A program made the translations under genes and the position numbers. Source: Neobacillus notoginsengisoli (lineage in GTDB: Bacteria > Bacillota > Bacilli > Bacillales > Cytobacillaceae). From it: a stretch of 64,000 bases of DNA. Where the stretch lies: NCBI RefSeq assembly GCF_003515685.1, contig NZ_QWEG01000018.1:1-64000 (forward strand), in the 5' to 3' direction. Numbering within the stretch: position 1 is the stretch's first letter; every line of letters starts with the position of its first letter. A model generated the notes under the pieces. It searched no databases, had not been told where the DNA came from, and saw only the letters and a program-made list of their open reading frames with translations. Below are positions 44,059 through 52,011 of this stretch, piece by piece.

Positions 44059-44363
44059 TTATCGCTCGTCATAGCCTATTAGTGACACTTCGTACTTCTT
44101 TTCAGCAAAGTTAACCATCGCATAAATCCTATTGGACTTGTTGCCTTTTTCATAGCCATAGAGGAATATTTCTGTCCCTTGTGTTCTGGAGGTGAATTCA
44201 TAATCATTAATAATTACTTCCATCCCTTCTTCTCTTTAAAATATTCTTTGGCTACCACAGTTGAATTTTGGATAATTTCTTCCTTTTCCTCTTTGGACAT
44301 CCGATTGCACCCCTGAAGAATCATTAAGGCACAGGGTAACAACATGAAAACCTTTCTAGCCAT
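44059..44363 (-). pseudogene. Small lipoprotein-like gene with a frameshift
   Basis: On the minus strand ATG 44363, with AGGAGGTC before it, opens MARKVFMLLPCALMILQGC, a lipoprotein signal with Cys19, and reads to EYFKEKKGWK and a stop at about 44208. Overlapping in another frame, MEVIINDYEFTSRTQGTEIF then runs to VSLIGYDER and a stop at 44059. Joining the two across AAGAAGGG by a one-base shift gives a single protein of about 101 residues. It looks like a recently broken gene or a sequencing error. Family not recognised. Confidence 0.6.
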
Positions 44364-44391
44364 ATTGACCTCCTGCTAAAAGGGACCGGAA

Positions 44392-44664
44392 TTGCTCTCG
44401 GCCATCACTAGAATTTTCAATGAGCTCATGACAGAGGAGCTTGATGTCCATTTGGAGCAGCTTCCAGAATCTTTTGTTGTAAAAGATTTTCAAGGGGTTA
44501 GCCGGAAGTTTTATGTTGAGAGAGGAATACTGCCTAACGGAATTTTTCTGGAAGCGTTGAGTGATCTTAAATATCAAGAAGTTTCCCCAGAAAACAACAA
44601 ATTATCTGAATCTTTACAAAAGTTAAACGATAATATATACTGTCCTTATCCTACTAAAGGTTAA
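44392..44664 (+). CDS. Hypothetical protein, 90 aa, probably truncated
   Basis: The frame opens at TTG 44392 and reads ITRIFNELMTEELDVHLEQL, then SFVVKDFQGVSRKFYVERG, with a mixed helix and strand pattern typical of a real protein. No clear ribosome site precedes it and the N terminus seems cut off. Its start is back to back with the broken lipoprotein gene. I do not recognise the family. Confidence 0.4.
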   Translation: MLSAITRIFNELMTEELDVHLEQLPESFVVKDFQGVSRKFYVERGILPNGIFLEALSDLKYQEVSPENNKLSESLQKLNDNIYCPYPTKG

Positions 44665-45349
44665 TCTAATATACAATAACTTTTATAGAATTTGGGTTTA
44701 GTTGTAGATAAATAGATTCAGGGTTAGCGTTATTGAGATGATTAATGAAAATTCATAGCATAAGGATACTAAATTTAGAAAACATAAACCATCCGGATTA
44801 CCTCTTTTATATTCTTTCCATTCTAGCATTAGAGTTGTATTTTTCCTTTTCATCTTGTTAAAGACAAAGGTCAAATCTGGTTCTATTGCCTTTTTGCGTA
44901 CTCTGTAGGCCGAACGATAAATAATCGAAGGAAGTTCCTTGGCGTTGATTAAACGGCAAGGAAATATTTATGTTCTGGGCACGTTTAAGTACATCTCCAG
45001 CTCTTGATTACCCACCATTAGATGTCACGTGGTGTTTCTTAATGATGATTCTGTATCAAATTTTGACCTCGGTATTTTTTTGCTTTGGATCTAGCATCCT
45101 CCTTATTGGTGGCCTCCCTTAAAGCTTATTCCATTAAGGGTCCCATATTTGTTGGCTTGGCAAGGCGTTCAGATGATCCGTTACACTGTCCCGATGTTGT
45201 TGGAATACGTCGCTCAGGGGGTGATAGTATTATGCGTTGCTCCTACATAAATAATGGAGCCATTAACCGCTAGGCGGAGGTAAATGAGGCTGAAAATGTC
45301 GATGCAGAGCGACAGGGTAAAAGAGTCACATTCATTCAGGAGGTGAAGT
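44665..45349. other. Intergenic stretch without a supported gene
   Basis: These 685 bases have AT-rich and mixed segments with no good ribosome site plus frame until AGGAGGTG at 45337-45344, which belongs to the carboxypeptidase gene. A 62-codon open frame at 45085 lacks a leader and coding character. The region may hold decayed sequence. Confidence 0.5.
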
Positions 45350-47989
45350 ATGTTGAAGGCATCTAGTAAAAACACAAAGCTAAAAGTGTTTTTAACTTCT
45401 ATACTGATTATTTGCTTGGCCTTCCCGACGGTGTTTGCTACTGCTAATGATTCTGCTGCAGAGCAAGTACCATTTGTTAAAACGCCGGGGACTTTTCCGA
45501 TCGTTGAGGTAACGGTTACGGGATCGGAGGCGTTGGAAGCTTTGTTCGCCGATGAACTTGATCTTGACATCTTCGGATATGACTATGACGGCGACGAATT
45601 TACTGTGACAATTCAGATTCACAACGATGAGTTGGAGTATTTTGAAGCCAACAATATTTCCTATGAGGTTGTTGATGACGGGACATGGATATTTGAGAAA
45701 CCATCATCCAAAGGCAGTAAGAGTGCGAAGAGCGTTATGAGTGCTAGTGCGGAAGGGCAGCCGATTCCGGGCCTTCCGGAAAGGGCAAACGCTAGCCCTA
45801 CTGTGAATTCCCCTCTTCCTCTGCCGATCACCGCCACCATTGAACCTGATGCGGTGTTCGATCCGAAGGGCGTCTCGTTTAATGCACGGTGGGGCTTTCC
45901 GGACCGTCTCGGCTACCGGACGGTGACTGAGTTCTATGCTGAAATGAACTATCTGGCCGCGAAGTATCCGGAGCTTGTTAAACTGCATGAATATGGCGTT
46001 TCGTTTGAAGGGGTGCCCCTTCGCGCGCTGGAAATCAGCAATAACCCCGGTGGTAATGATGGAAGGCCCGCCACGGTGCATCAAGCCGGCAACCATGCTA
46101 GAGAATATAACACTAGTGAGCTTGCTATGAATCTGGGCTGGCATCTCATTACCAAGTACGGTGAACCGGGGCATGAGGAAGTAACAAAACTTCTCGACAC
46201 GACCTCCGTCTGGATTTTGCCTATGACAAATCCTGACGGTGTCCATTGGGATATGCGCAATAGCCCGGGCTCCTGGCGCTACAATAGGAACAATTATGCG
46301 GGAACAAAACATAACCCGGATGGCACGATAATCGGAGGCGTTGACCTGAACAGAAACTATGCTTACGGTTGGGGCAGCATCAACGGTTCGCAAAGCGTTT
46401 TCGGGCAGGGGAACTTCCGCGGCGGGGCGCCTTTAAGCGAGCCTGAAATAATGGCCGTCAGCGAGGTTTTAAGATCTAATATGGTTGTCTCATCCCTCAG
46501 CGGGCACTCTTTCCCGAATGGGAATGGGCAGCTAGTCGTCTACCCTTGGGCCTTCGTCCTCAACACTTATAGCTATGATGATACCCGGGAGCTGCCTATT
46601 CAAATTACCGATACGGTTAGTGTTAAAGATTTAGGGCGCAGGCAGGGCAACTATAATCTTTATTCCGATGAATTCACGAACGGAATGTACGCCTACAGCG
46701 GTGAAAGCTTGGATTATAAGTTAGGCGCCTTAAGGACTTTGGGTTTCCTGTATGAGTTCGGCAGGACCCTTTTGCCGAAATACACCGGCGCGGACCAGTA
46801 TTATGCCGTAGCGCCATATAAGGATCAATATTTCGATGAGCCAAGAGAATTCCTGCTGACTTATCCTACAGCGGCTAATGCGGCAGGAGCAGGCGCTCCC
46901 TCAGCCGACATCAGTGCCCCACCCGTCTTTTTGAATGCGCCGTATGACGGAGGTTATGGGAGGAGCCGCTTTACGACGGTCGAGCAAGTCAATGCGCTCG
47001 GCGCCGAGTTGAACGGTAAAATTCTGGTCACCACCAGAGCGAACGCAAACAATGATAATGCCGCGATAGCCATAGCCGCACAGAATCTCGGTGCGGTTGG
47101 TGTCATCATGGTTGATGAAAATGCTTTCCCGCATGGTTACGGATACCGCCATTATAATCCGAACCTCGGCAACGGCACGACGGCTGACGTCAATCGGCCC
47201 GCTGATGTAAGGATTCCGGTCGCGGGCACTTCCAAGCCGTATGTTAGGGAACTGAACGAGAGGATAGGTTCCGGCAAATTGACGATTAAAAGCACTACGA
47301 CTAACCAGGAGTCCATGGTATGGACGTTTGAAAGAAATATCGGCGCCTTTATGGAGAATATGTCCTTTGCTGCAGAATTTTCTTCGCACATCAAAGGCAA
47401 GATTACTGACAAAGCAGGCCGGCTAGTCCCGGAAGCTACTCTTAAACTGGAGAAGGAAGTAGTCAGTCCGCTTATTGAAGGCAATACCGGCCTCAATGAG
47501 GAGGCAACGCGGGATCGTATAACTCAAAGCGGTGAATTTAGGCAACAGCAGACGGCTGTTTACGAAGTAAAAGGCGGTGTATACGACTGGTCGGTCACGC
47601 CTTCCAAGCAGTTAGACAATCCGCTGATACATGGAACGCCAATCGTTGACGAAGGATATACCATTACCGTCTCCGCCCCCGGCAAAAAAAGCGTCACAAA
47701 AGAAAATGTAAAAATTTCATCCTATCAGTCGAAAATTGAATTAGACTTCGAATTGCAGAGTTTGCCAAAAGAGACAGAAGTATCGGCTTTCGTAACGAAG
47801 CTCAAGGGCAATCAAAACGACCTTACGATAACCGTTACCGAACATTATACCGATGGCTATGTAAATGAAATTACAGAAACCATCAGGATTAACAACAACG
47901 CGGCGGGTACTTATGAAGTCGGCGATAACCAGGTCTATGTGGACACCAAGGGCGATACCCAGATCCGTGAGTGCTATGTAGTTGAATAA
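45350..47989 (+). CDS. Secreted M14 zinc carboxypeptidase with PA domain
   Basis: The 879-residue protein has a signal peptide (about 1-31), a propeptide, an M14 catalytic domain and C-terminal modules. The zinc ligands are His249 and Glu252 in NHAREY and His386 in LSGHSF; Arg and Asn lie in DLNRNYAYGWG; the catalytic base is Glu469 in FLYEFGRT. A protease-associated domain (about 520-660) is inserted after the core, with APYDGGYGRSRF and AVGVIMVDENAFPHG. Residues beyond 680 look like a carboxypeptidase regulatory-type beta-sandwich. It should trim peptides or wall material outside the cell. Start ATG 45350 after AGGAGGTG. Confidence 0.88.
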   Translation: MLKASSKNTKLKVFLTSILIICLAFPTVFATANDSAAEQVPFVKTPGTFPIVEVTVTGSEALEALFADELDLDIFGYDYDGDEFTVTIQIHNDELEYFEANNISYEVVDDGTWIFEKPSSKGSKSAKSVMSASAEGQPIPGLPERANASPTVNSPLPLPITATIEPDAVFDPKGVSFNARWGFPDRLGYRTVTEFYAEMNYLAAKYPELVKLHEYGVSFEGVPLRALEISNNPGGNDGRPATVHQAGNHAREYNTSELAMNLGWHLITKYGEPGHEEVTKLLDTTSVWILPMTNPDGVHWDMRNSPGSWRYNRNNYAGTKHNPDGTIIGGVDLNRNYAYGWGSINGSQSVFGQGNFRGGAPLSEPEIMAVSEVLRSNMVVSSLSGHSFPNGNGQLVVYPWAFVLNTYSYDDTRELPIQITDTVSVKDLGRRQGNYNLYSDEFTNGMYAYSGESLDYKLGALRTLGFLYEFGRTLLPKYTGADQYYAVAPYKDQYFDEPREFLLTYPTAANAAGAGAPSADISAPPVFLNAPYDGGYGRSRFTTVEQVNALGAELNGKILVTTRANANNDNAAIAIAAQNLGAVGVIMVDENAFPHGYGYRHYNPNLGNGTTADVNRPADVRIPVAGTSKPYVRELNERIGSGKLTIKSTTTNQESMVWTFERNIGAFMENMSFAAEFSSHIKGKITDKAGRLVPEATLKLEKEVVSPLIEGNTGLNEEATRDRITQSGEFRQQQTAVYEVKGGVYDWSVTPSKQLDNPLIHGTPIVDEGYTITVSAPGKKSVTKENVKISSYQSKIELDFELQSLPKETEVSAFVTKLKGNQNDLTITVTEHYTDGYVNEITETIRINNNAAGTYEVGDNQVYVDTKGDTQIRECYVVE

Positions 47990-48017
47990 ATTTAGCGCAA
48001 AGCATATGCGAAAGGTT

Positions 48018-48152
48018 TAGGTGCCTGGCACTCCCAGGGTTTTAGTTTGGCACAATGTGGCAAGAGCCGATTTTGCCAAAAGGAAAAGGTGATTGGGCCA
48101 TAAAGGCACTGCTACTGTACCAATTTGGAACTTTGATTTCTTCCAGTTTGGG
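48018..48152. repeat. Dispersed repeats types B and C, adjoining
   Basis: GGTGCCTGGCACTCCCAGGG (type B) is followed by GGCACAATGTGGCAAGAGCC and GGGCCATAAAGGCACTGC, the type C element also found at 43745. Their joint occurrence downstream of genes suggests that they travel together. Confidence 0.6.
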
Positions 48153-48199
48153 TTGGTGTTACCATAGAGTACTTCATAGATTACTACAGGATATATAAT

Positions 48200-48232
48200 A
48201 CCCGGTTGCTAACGCAGCCGGGTTTGTTTTTC
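48200..48232 (+). terminator. Terminator hairpin before the phage-type gene
   Basis: ACCCGGTTGC and GCAGCCGGGT form a 10-bp stem with one G-T pair around TAAC and are followed by TTGTTTTT. Confidence 0.8.
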
Positions 48233-48363
48233 GTTTTGACAAAAATCTTTCACAAATTGCCATGTCTTTTTTGCCGTTCCAACCCTATGTAGAGGGTGAG
48301 TGGATGAATCCAAAAAACTGGGATGGCGCATTGTTGCCCATTCTGAAAACGGAGGTTTTTTGC

Positions 48364-49050
48364 ATGAGCAAATTGTTGATTCGGGAACGGCCGATTATGG
48401 TGACTCCGGCGCTGGCGGTGAAGATTGGCTTGAATGAGGCGATTGTGCTGCAGCAAATTCATTATTGGCTAACGAAGGAGCTGCATTTGATTGATGGCCG
48501 CAGCTGGATTTACAACACGTACAAGGAATGGAACGAGCAGCTGCCTTTCTGGTCGGAAAGTACGATTAAGCGCGTGTTTAAAACGCTCGAGGATCTGGGC
48601 TATGTCGTATCGGGCAATTTCAACAGGTCGAAAATGGACCAGACGAAGTGGTATACGATTGATTACGAGAAACTGAAGGAGCTGGATGAGGAGGAGTTTA
48701 CTTTGGTGGATGTGGAGGACCTGAGCGAGCCTGAAGCACAGAAGAAAACCGAAGTTGTGGAGGAGGTTCCGGTTGCTGAGGTGGTGGAGTACTTGAATAA
48801 AAAGACGTATTCAACGTATAAGACCGGGACGGGAAAGACGCGGATACTGATCCGTGCCCGGTGGATGGAGGGATTTAGGCTGGCTGACTTCAAGAAAGTT
48901 ATCGACAAAAAGGCAGATGAATGGTTGGAACACCCAAAATGGAGCCGCTACTTGCGTCCCGAAACACTATTTGGACCGAAGTTTGAATCGTACCTGAACC
49001 AAAAAACTGTGAGGAAGAGGGAAGAGGACTTCTATTTTGATGATGAGTGA
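48364..49050 (+). CDS. Phage-type replication protein with conserved phage C-terminal domain
   Basis: The 228 residues have an N-terminal winged-helix part (TPALAVKIGLNEAIVLQQIH, SESTIKRVFKTLEDLGYV), an acidic linker (about 105-140), and a C-terminal module EVVEYLNKKTYSTYKTGTGK to RYLRPETLFGPKFESYLNQ, which is the conserved C-terminal domain of phage replisome organisers. ATG 48364 has GGAGG 8 bases upstream; the frame also runs back to 48262. No other phage gene is near, so it is a leftover from a prophage or a domesticated single gene. Confidence 0.8.
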   Translation: MSKLLIRERPIMVTPALAVKIGLNEAIVLQQIHYWLTKELHLIDGRSWIYNTYKEWNEQLPFWSESTIKRVFKTLEDLGYVVSGNFNRSKMDQTKWYTIDYEKLKELDEEEFTLVDVEDLSEPEAQKKTEVVEEVPVAEVVEYLNKKTYSTYKTGTGKTRILIRARWMEGFRLADFKKVIDKKADEWLEHPKWSRYLRPETLFGPKFESYLNQKTVRKREEDFYFDDE

Positions 49051-49290
49051 GGCAGGGGACGGTTCTAGTGCCTCACTGTGAATGTATCATCCCATTCCGG
49101 AAGGAATCGGATGAATTGACGATTTACCGGATGCCCGCTGGGATGGCGGGAGCCTTCGGCATCCTTTGTTGTGAAGGGACACGAAAGGTTTTTATTTTGC
49201 AAGAGGGGGTGAATGGTTGGCAGAAGGTTGAAAGAAAACTAGAAATTAGTAAATTATATTTGGATAGAGTCCATGGGTATTCGGGTAAGC
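49048..49290. repeat. Long dispersed repeat (type A), copy 2
   Basis: GAGGCAGGGGACGGTTCTAG, GGGATGGCGGGAGCCTTCGG and GAAGGGACACGAAAGGTTTT match copy 1 at 34034 in the same order. It begins inside the stop of the phage-type gene, so it has inserted right after that gene or replaced its end. An open frame crosses it but looks accidental. From here to 49875 no gene is supported. Confidence 0.65.
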
Positions 49291-49577
49291 TTGGGGGATA
49301 TGTAAGTTTGCCGAGCTGAGCAAGAAAGGTTTTTCTGAAGTTGTTGAGGTGCTCTGCAAAGGGGAAGGTATAGGTATGATTTTGACCTGTTCCATGTCGT
49401 AAACCTGTTACATTTTCTTGGTACAATTAAGCCGCCCTATATGCCCATATGCCCCATATGTATCCTTCGATTAACTTCAAAGCCAGCAAACTCATGCTTT
49501 CTCGTTTCGCGGATTGGTTTTCCGTAAGTGAGTAGAGGCTGGTTTTTATAGGAGTCAATCGGATGTTTTGCAATAAA

Positions 49578-49612
49578 AAGGCCCAATCAGCTGAGTGAGT
49601 TGGTTGGGCCTT
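49578..49612. terminator. Terminator-like inverted repeat
   Basis: AAGGCCCAATCA and TGGTTGGGCCTT form a stem of about 11 bp around GCTGAGTGAGT, with a preceding A run and weak T run; it may work for either strand. Confidence 0.6.
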
Positions 49613-49875
49613 AGTGCTTATTATTTGATAGGGCTATAAGTAAAGCTTTTGACCCTAGAAAAGAAGGAAATTGGGCACAGACTAGTAAGTGTAAACTATT
49701 ATAATGAAAAAATATTAATATGGCCACAGAGGGAATCTTATAACTTATCTCGTATGATGGGGATTCTTTTGACGGTCATTGTGGAATAGGGTTTCTATGT
49801 CTTTGGTCTATCATTATTTTCCCGCGCTTGAGGTAATCCCGATTAATTCAATAATTTTGGTCCTCATTCAAACAA

Positions 49876-50646
49876 TTATATTTCAGCTATTTTCACCTCA
49901 ATACCTTTGTTTTTACAATGGTTAATAAAATCTAATGACATGTTGCTGTCGGTGATGACGATGTCGACTATAGAAATATCTCCAATTTTAATAAAATCAG
50001 AACCTCCCACCTTTGAACTGTCCACAAGAAGGACCTTCAATGATGAATTCTCTATAACCGTTCTTTTTAGAGATGCCTCCATAATACTGGAGGATGATAA
50101 TGTCCCATTTACCGTAATGTTGGGGACGCTAATAAAGGAGATATCGAAATGCATTGAATTGACCATTTGTTCCGCAAACATACCAACACATGAATGGGTA
50201 TTTTTGCGAAGTTCTCCTCCTAAACAAACGACTTGTATATTATTACGGGTATTTAGTTCCATCGCTGTAGAGATTGTGTCTGTGATTATAATAAAATTCC
50301 GATCATTTGTAATCTTCCTTGCCAAGCTATAACAAGTTGTGCTGGAATCAAGGAACACTTTCATCCCATCCTCTATTAATGGGATGGCTAATTCAGCAAT
50401 TGCATCTTTTTCCCTTTGATTTTTATTAATCCTTAATTCGAACGGCTTTTCAGTCAGGATTCTGTCAGGAGGAAGTGTTGCACCTCCATAAGAACGTACG
50501 GCAAGGTTCTGTTTGAACAAATCGTTCAAATCTCTCCGAATGGTCATCTCGGTTACATTAAAAAGTCTTACAAGATTATTCACCTCGACCTTCCCGTTCT
50601 GATGTAATAATTTTAAAATTTCATTAATCCTTTCTTGCTTTAACAT
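49876..50646 (-). CDS. DeoR-family transcriptional regulator
   Basis: The 256-residue protein has the DeoR N-terminal helix-turn-helix (KQERINEILKLLHQNGKVEV, VTEMTIRRDLNDL) and a C-terminal sugar-phosphate sensing domain (DSSTTCYSLARKI, IIITDTISTAMEL, LGGELRKNTHSCVG). It is divergent from the operon that starts at 50966 and shares its 319-bp control region, so it almost surely represses that operon and is relieved by a phosphorylated sugar intermediate. Confidence 0.92.
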   Translation of the reverse strand: MLKQERINEILKLLHQNGKVEVNNLVRLFNVTEMTIRRDLNDLFKQNLAVRSYGGATLPPDRILTEKPFELRINKNQREKDAIAELAIPLIEDGMKVFLDSSTTCYSLARKITNDRNFIIITDTISTAMELNTRNNIQVVCLGGELRKNTHSCVGMFAEQMVNSMHFDISFISVPNITVNGTLSSSSIMEASLKRTVIENSSLKVLLVDSSKVGGSDFIKIGDISIVDIVITDSNMSLDFINHCKNKGIEVKIAEI

Positions 50647-50721
50647 GATTCCACCTTCACAGTCTAAATATTTTCATTACTTCAAAAGTATACCTCTTTT
50701 TAAAATAAGTAAAGCAAAAGA

Positions 50722-50768
50722 TGTTTGATTGTGTTAGTTTTTTATATTTTTGTTAACAATCAACAAAC
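50722..50768. promoter_or_regulatory. Candidate DeoR-family operator dyad
   Basis: TGTTTGATTGTGTTAG and GTTAACAATCAACAAAC face each other across 14 bases, an imperfect inverted repeat between the regulator start and the operon promoter. DeoR-type sugar regulators commonly use such sites. Confidence 0.5.
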
Positions 50769-50872
50769 TTTTCTTCAATTATTTAATTTAAATTAATGAT
50801 TTTATAAAATATTATAACAAAAGTCTAGGTTTAACCATTATAAATGATATTAAATTTTTTGAATATTTAATA

Positions 50873-50901
50873 TTGACAGCGCTTTCTAGGAGGTATATAG
50901 T
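50873..50901 (+). promoter_or_regulatory. Sigma-A promoter of the DeoR-controlled operon
   Basis: TTGACA (50873-50878), a 17-base spacer and TATAGT (50896-50901). The spacer starts GCGCTTTCT, a weak cre-like match (TGACAGCGCTTTCT, 12 of 14), which could add CcpA control. Confidence 0.7.
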
Positions 50902-50965
50902 TTAGTTAATGTTAGAATAAAGTAACACAATAAAACAAAAGTAACAATTGAGGGGGAAGTATAGT

Positions 50966-51289
50966 ATGAGTCAGGAGAGAGAAGTAGGGTTTGTTGCCTT
51001 CTGGAAGGCAACTGATAGTTGGTTTAATGCAACAGAACAAGAAAGAGCGGATTTCATGGATAAAATAGAAATCATTTTTAAAGAAGCAGAGGCAAAAGGT
51101 ATAAAAAGATCCGGTATTTATGATTGCAGTTGGTCAAGTGAGTGGCGTTATTTTACTTTTTGGACAGCGCCAAATACATATGTGATCGAAGAGGTCATGG
51201 AGAAACTTCTCGATATCGGAGATATTAATCATTATAACATTCAGCATCACTATATCGGCAGAAAAATTAAAGGAGACATTATTCAATAA
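50966..51289 (+). CDS. Uncharacterised 107-aa protein, first gene of the DeoR-controlled operon
   Basis: I cannot name the family. The protein begins MSQEREVGFVAFWKATDSWF, has helix ERADFMDKIEIIFKEAEAKG, strands rich in Trp and Tyr (DCSWSSEWRYFTFWTAP) and a second helix EEVMEKLLDIG, then a His-rich end (NHYNIQHHYIG). The order strand-helix-strand-strand-helix-strand suggests a ferredoxin-like or dimeric alpha/beta barrel fold. ATG 50966 has AGGGGGAAG upstream. As first gene after the promoter it likely takes part in the pathway. Confidence 0.75.
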   Translation: MSQEREVGFVAFWKATDSWFNATEQERADFMDKIEIIFKEAEAKGIKRSGIYDCSWSSEWRYFTFWTAPNTYVIEEVMEKLLDIGDINHYNIQHHYIGRKIKGDIIQ

Positions 51290-51479
51290 CACCGATAGAT
51301 CAAAGACAGTTTTTACAGGAAAAGCTAAGCAGAATAAGGGTATTTTTAAGTCGGAATATTTGTCAAATTAAAGCTGGAATATATAGAAATAAAGTACCTT
51401 TACCTATGACCATTTATTCTTAAAAACACACAAAGTTTTTTAGGCGAATATCAATTTAATTCTTGTGGGAGGATGAAAA

Positions 51480-51989
51480 GTGGCAACGATTAAAATTGAG
51501 CCATTAACAAGTAATGGGTTTGCGCCTTATGGAAGAGTGCTAGATTTCGACAGTTCAAACCCTACGAAAAGTGGAGAAGGGTGGACATGTTATTCGCCGG
51601 TTGATTTTCTTCAGCCGACTTCTCCAATGTTAGGAATTGGGATGGTTATATCAGAAAAATATCCAAAAGAAGTAACGGCATTGGAAAGGCATGTAAGCCG
51701 AGAGGAACTGCTGTGGGCTGCGAGAGAGGATTTAGTCATGTTCGTTGATATCCCATATAAATTAGGTAGTGAATCACAGAAACCCAATATATACACAACC
51801 AAAGCGTTTTTAATCAAGGCGGGTCAAGCTGTTATTATGCATAGAGGTACTTGGCATTCCCCGGCATTTGCATTAGAGGGCACAGCTACTTACTACTTTG
51901 CTATCGAGTTTACGAAGGACTTTATTGATCAGGATGAGCAGCCGTGGATACCTTTTAATGAAAATGAAGTTGCTGTATTAGTGGAATAG
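51480..51989 (+). CDS. AllA/ureidoglycolate-lyase-like cupin protein
   Basis: The 169 residues resemble the ureidoglycolate lyase (AllA) superfamily: IKIEPLTSNGFAPYGRVLDF at the start, YPKEVTALERHVSREELLWA and VIMHRGTWHSPAFAL with the His of the active region. AllA acts on ureidoglycolate, but cupin relatives in sugar operons may have isomerase or lyase roles on other substrates. GTG 51480 is chosen with GGGAGG upstream. It lies 190 bases after the first gene and 22 bases before the ABC ATPase gene. Whether it acts on a sugar derivative is unknown. Confidence 0.75.
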   Translation: MATIKIEPLTSNGFAPYGRVLDFDSSNPTKSGEGWTCYSPVDFLQPTSPMLGIGMVISEKYPKEVTALERHVSREELLWAAREDLVMFVDIPYKLGSESQKPNIYTTKAFLIKAGQAVIMHRGTWHSPAFALEGTATYYFAIEFTKDFIDQDEQPWIPFNENEVAVLVE

Positions 51990-52011
51990 ACCCTAAAGGA
52001 GATATTCATAA

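Noticed and set aside
45085-45273. 62-codon plus-strand frame before the carboxypeptidase gene
   Set aside because: No ribosome site, odd composition, and no neighbour to support it.
45704-46393. 229-codon minus-strand frame
   Set aside because: Antisense to the conserved M14 catalytic domain; an effect of GC-rich codon usage there.
49047-49319. 90-codon plus-strand frame after the phage-type gene
   Set aside because: It runs through the type A repeat, and the matching frame is broken in copy 1 at 34034, so it is not selected as protein.
49440-49480. Short ATATGCCC/CCATATG repeats
   Set aside because: Too short and irregular to separate from chance.
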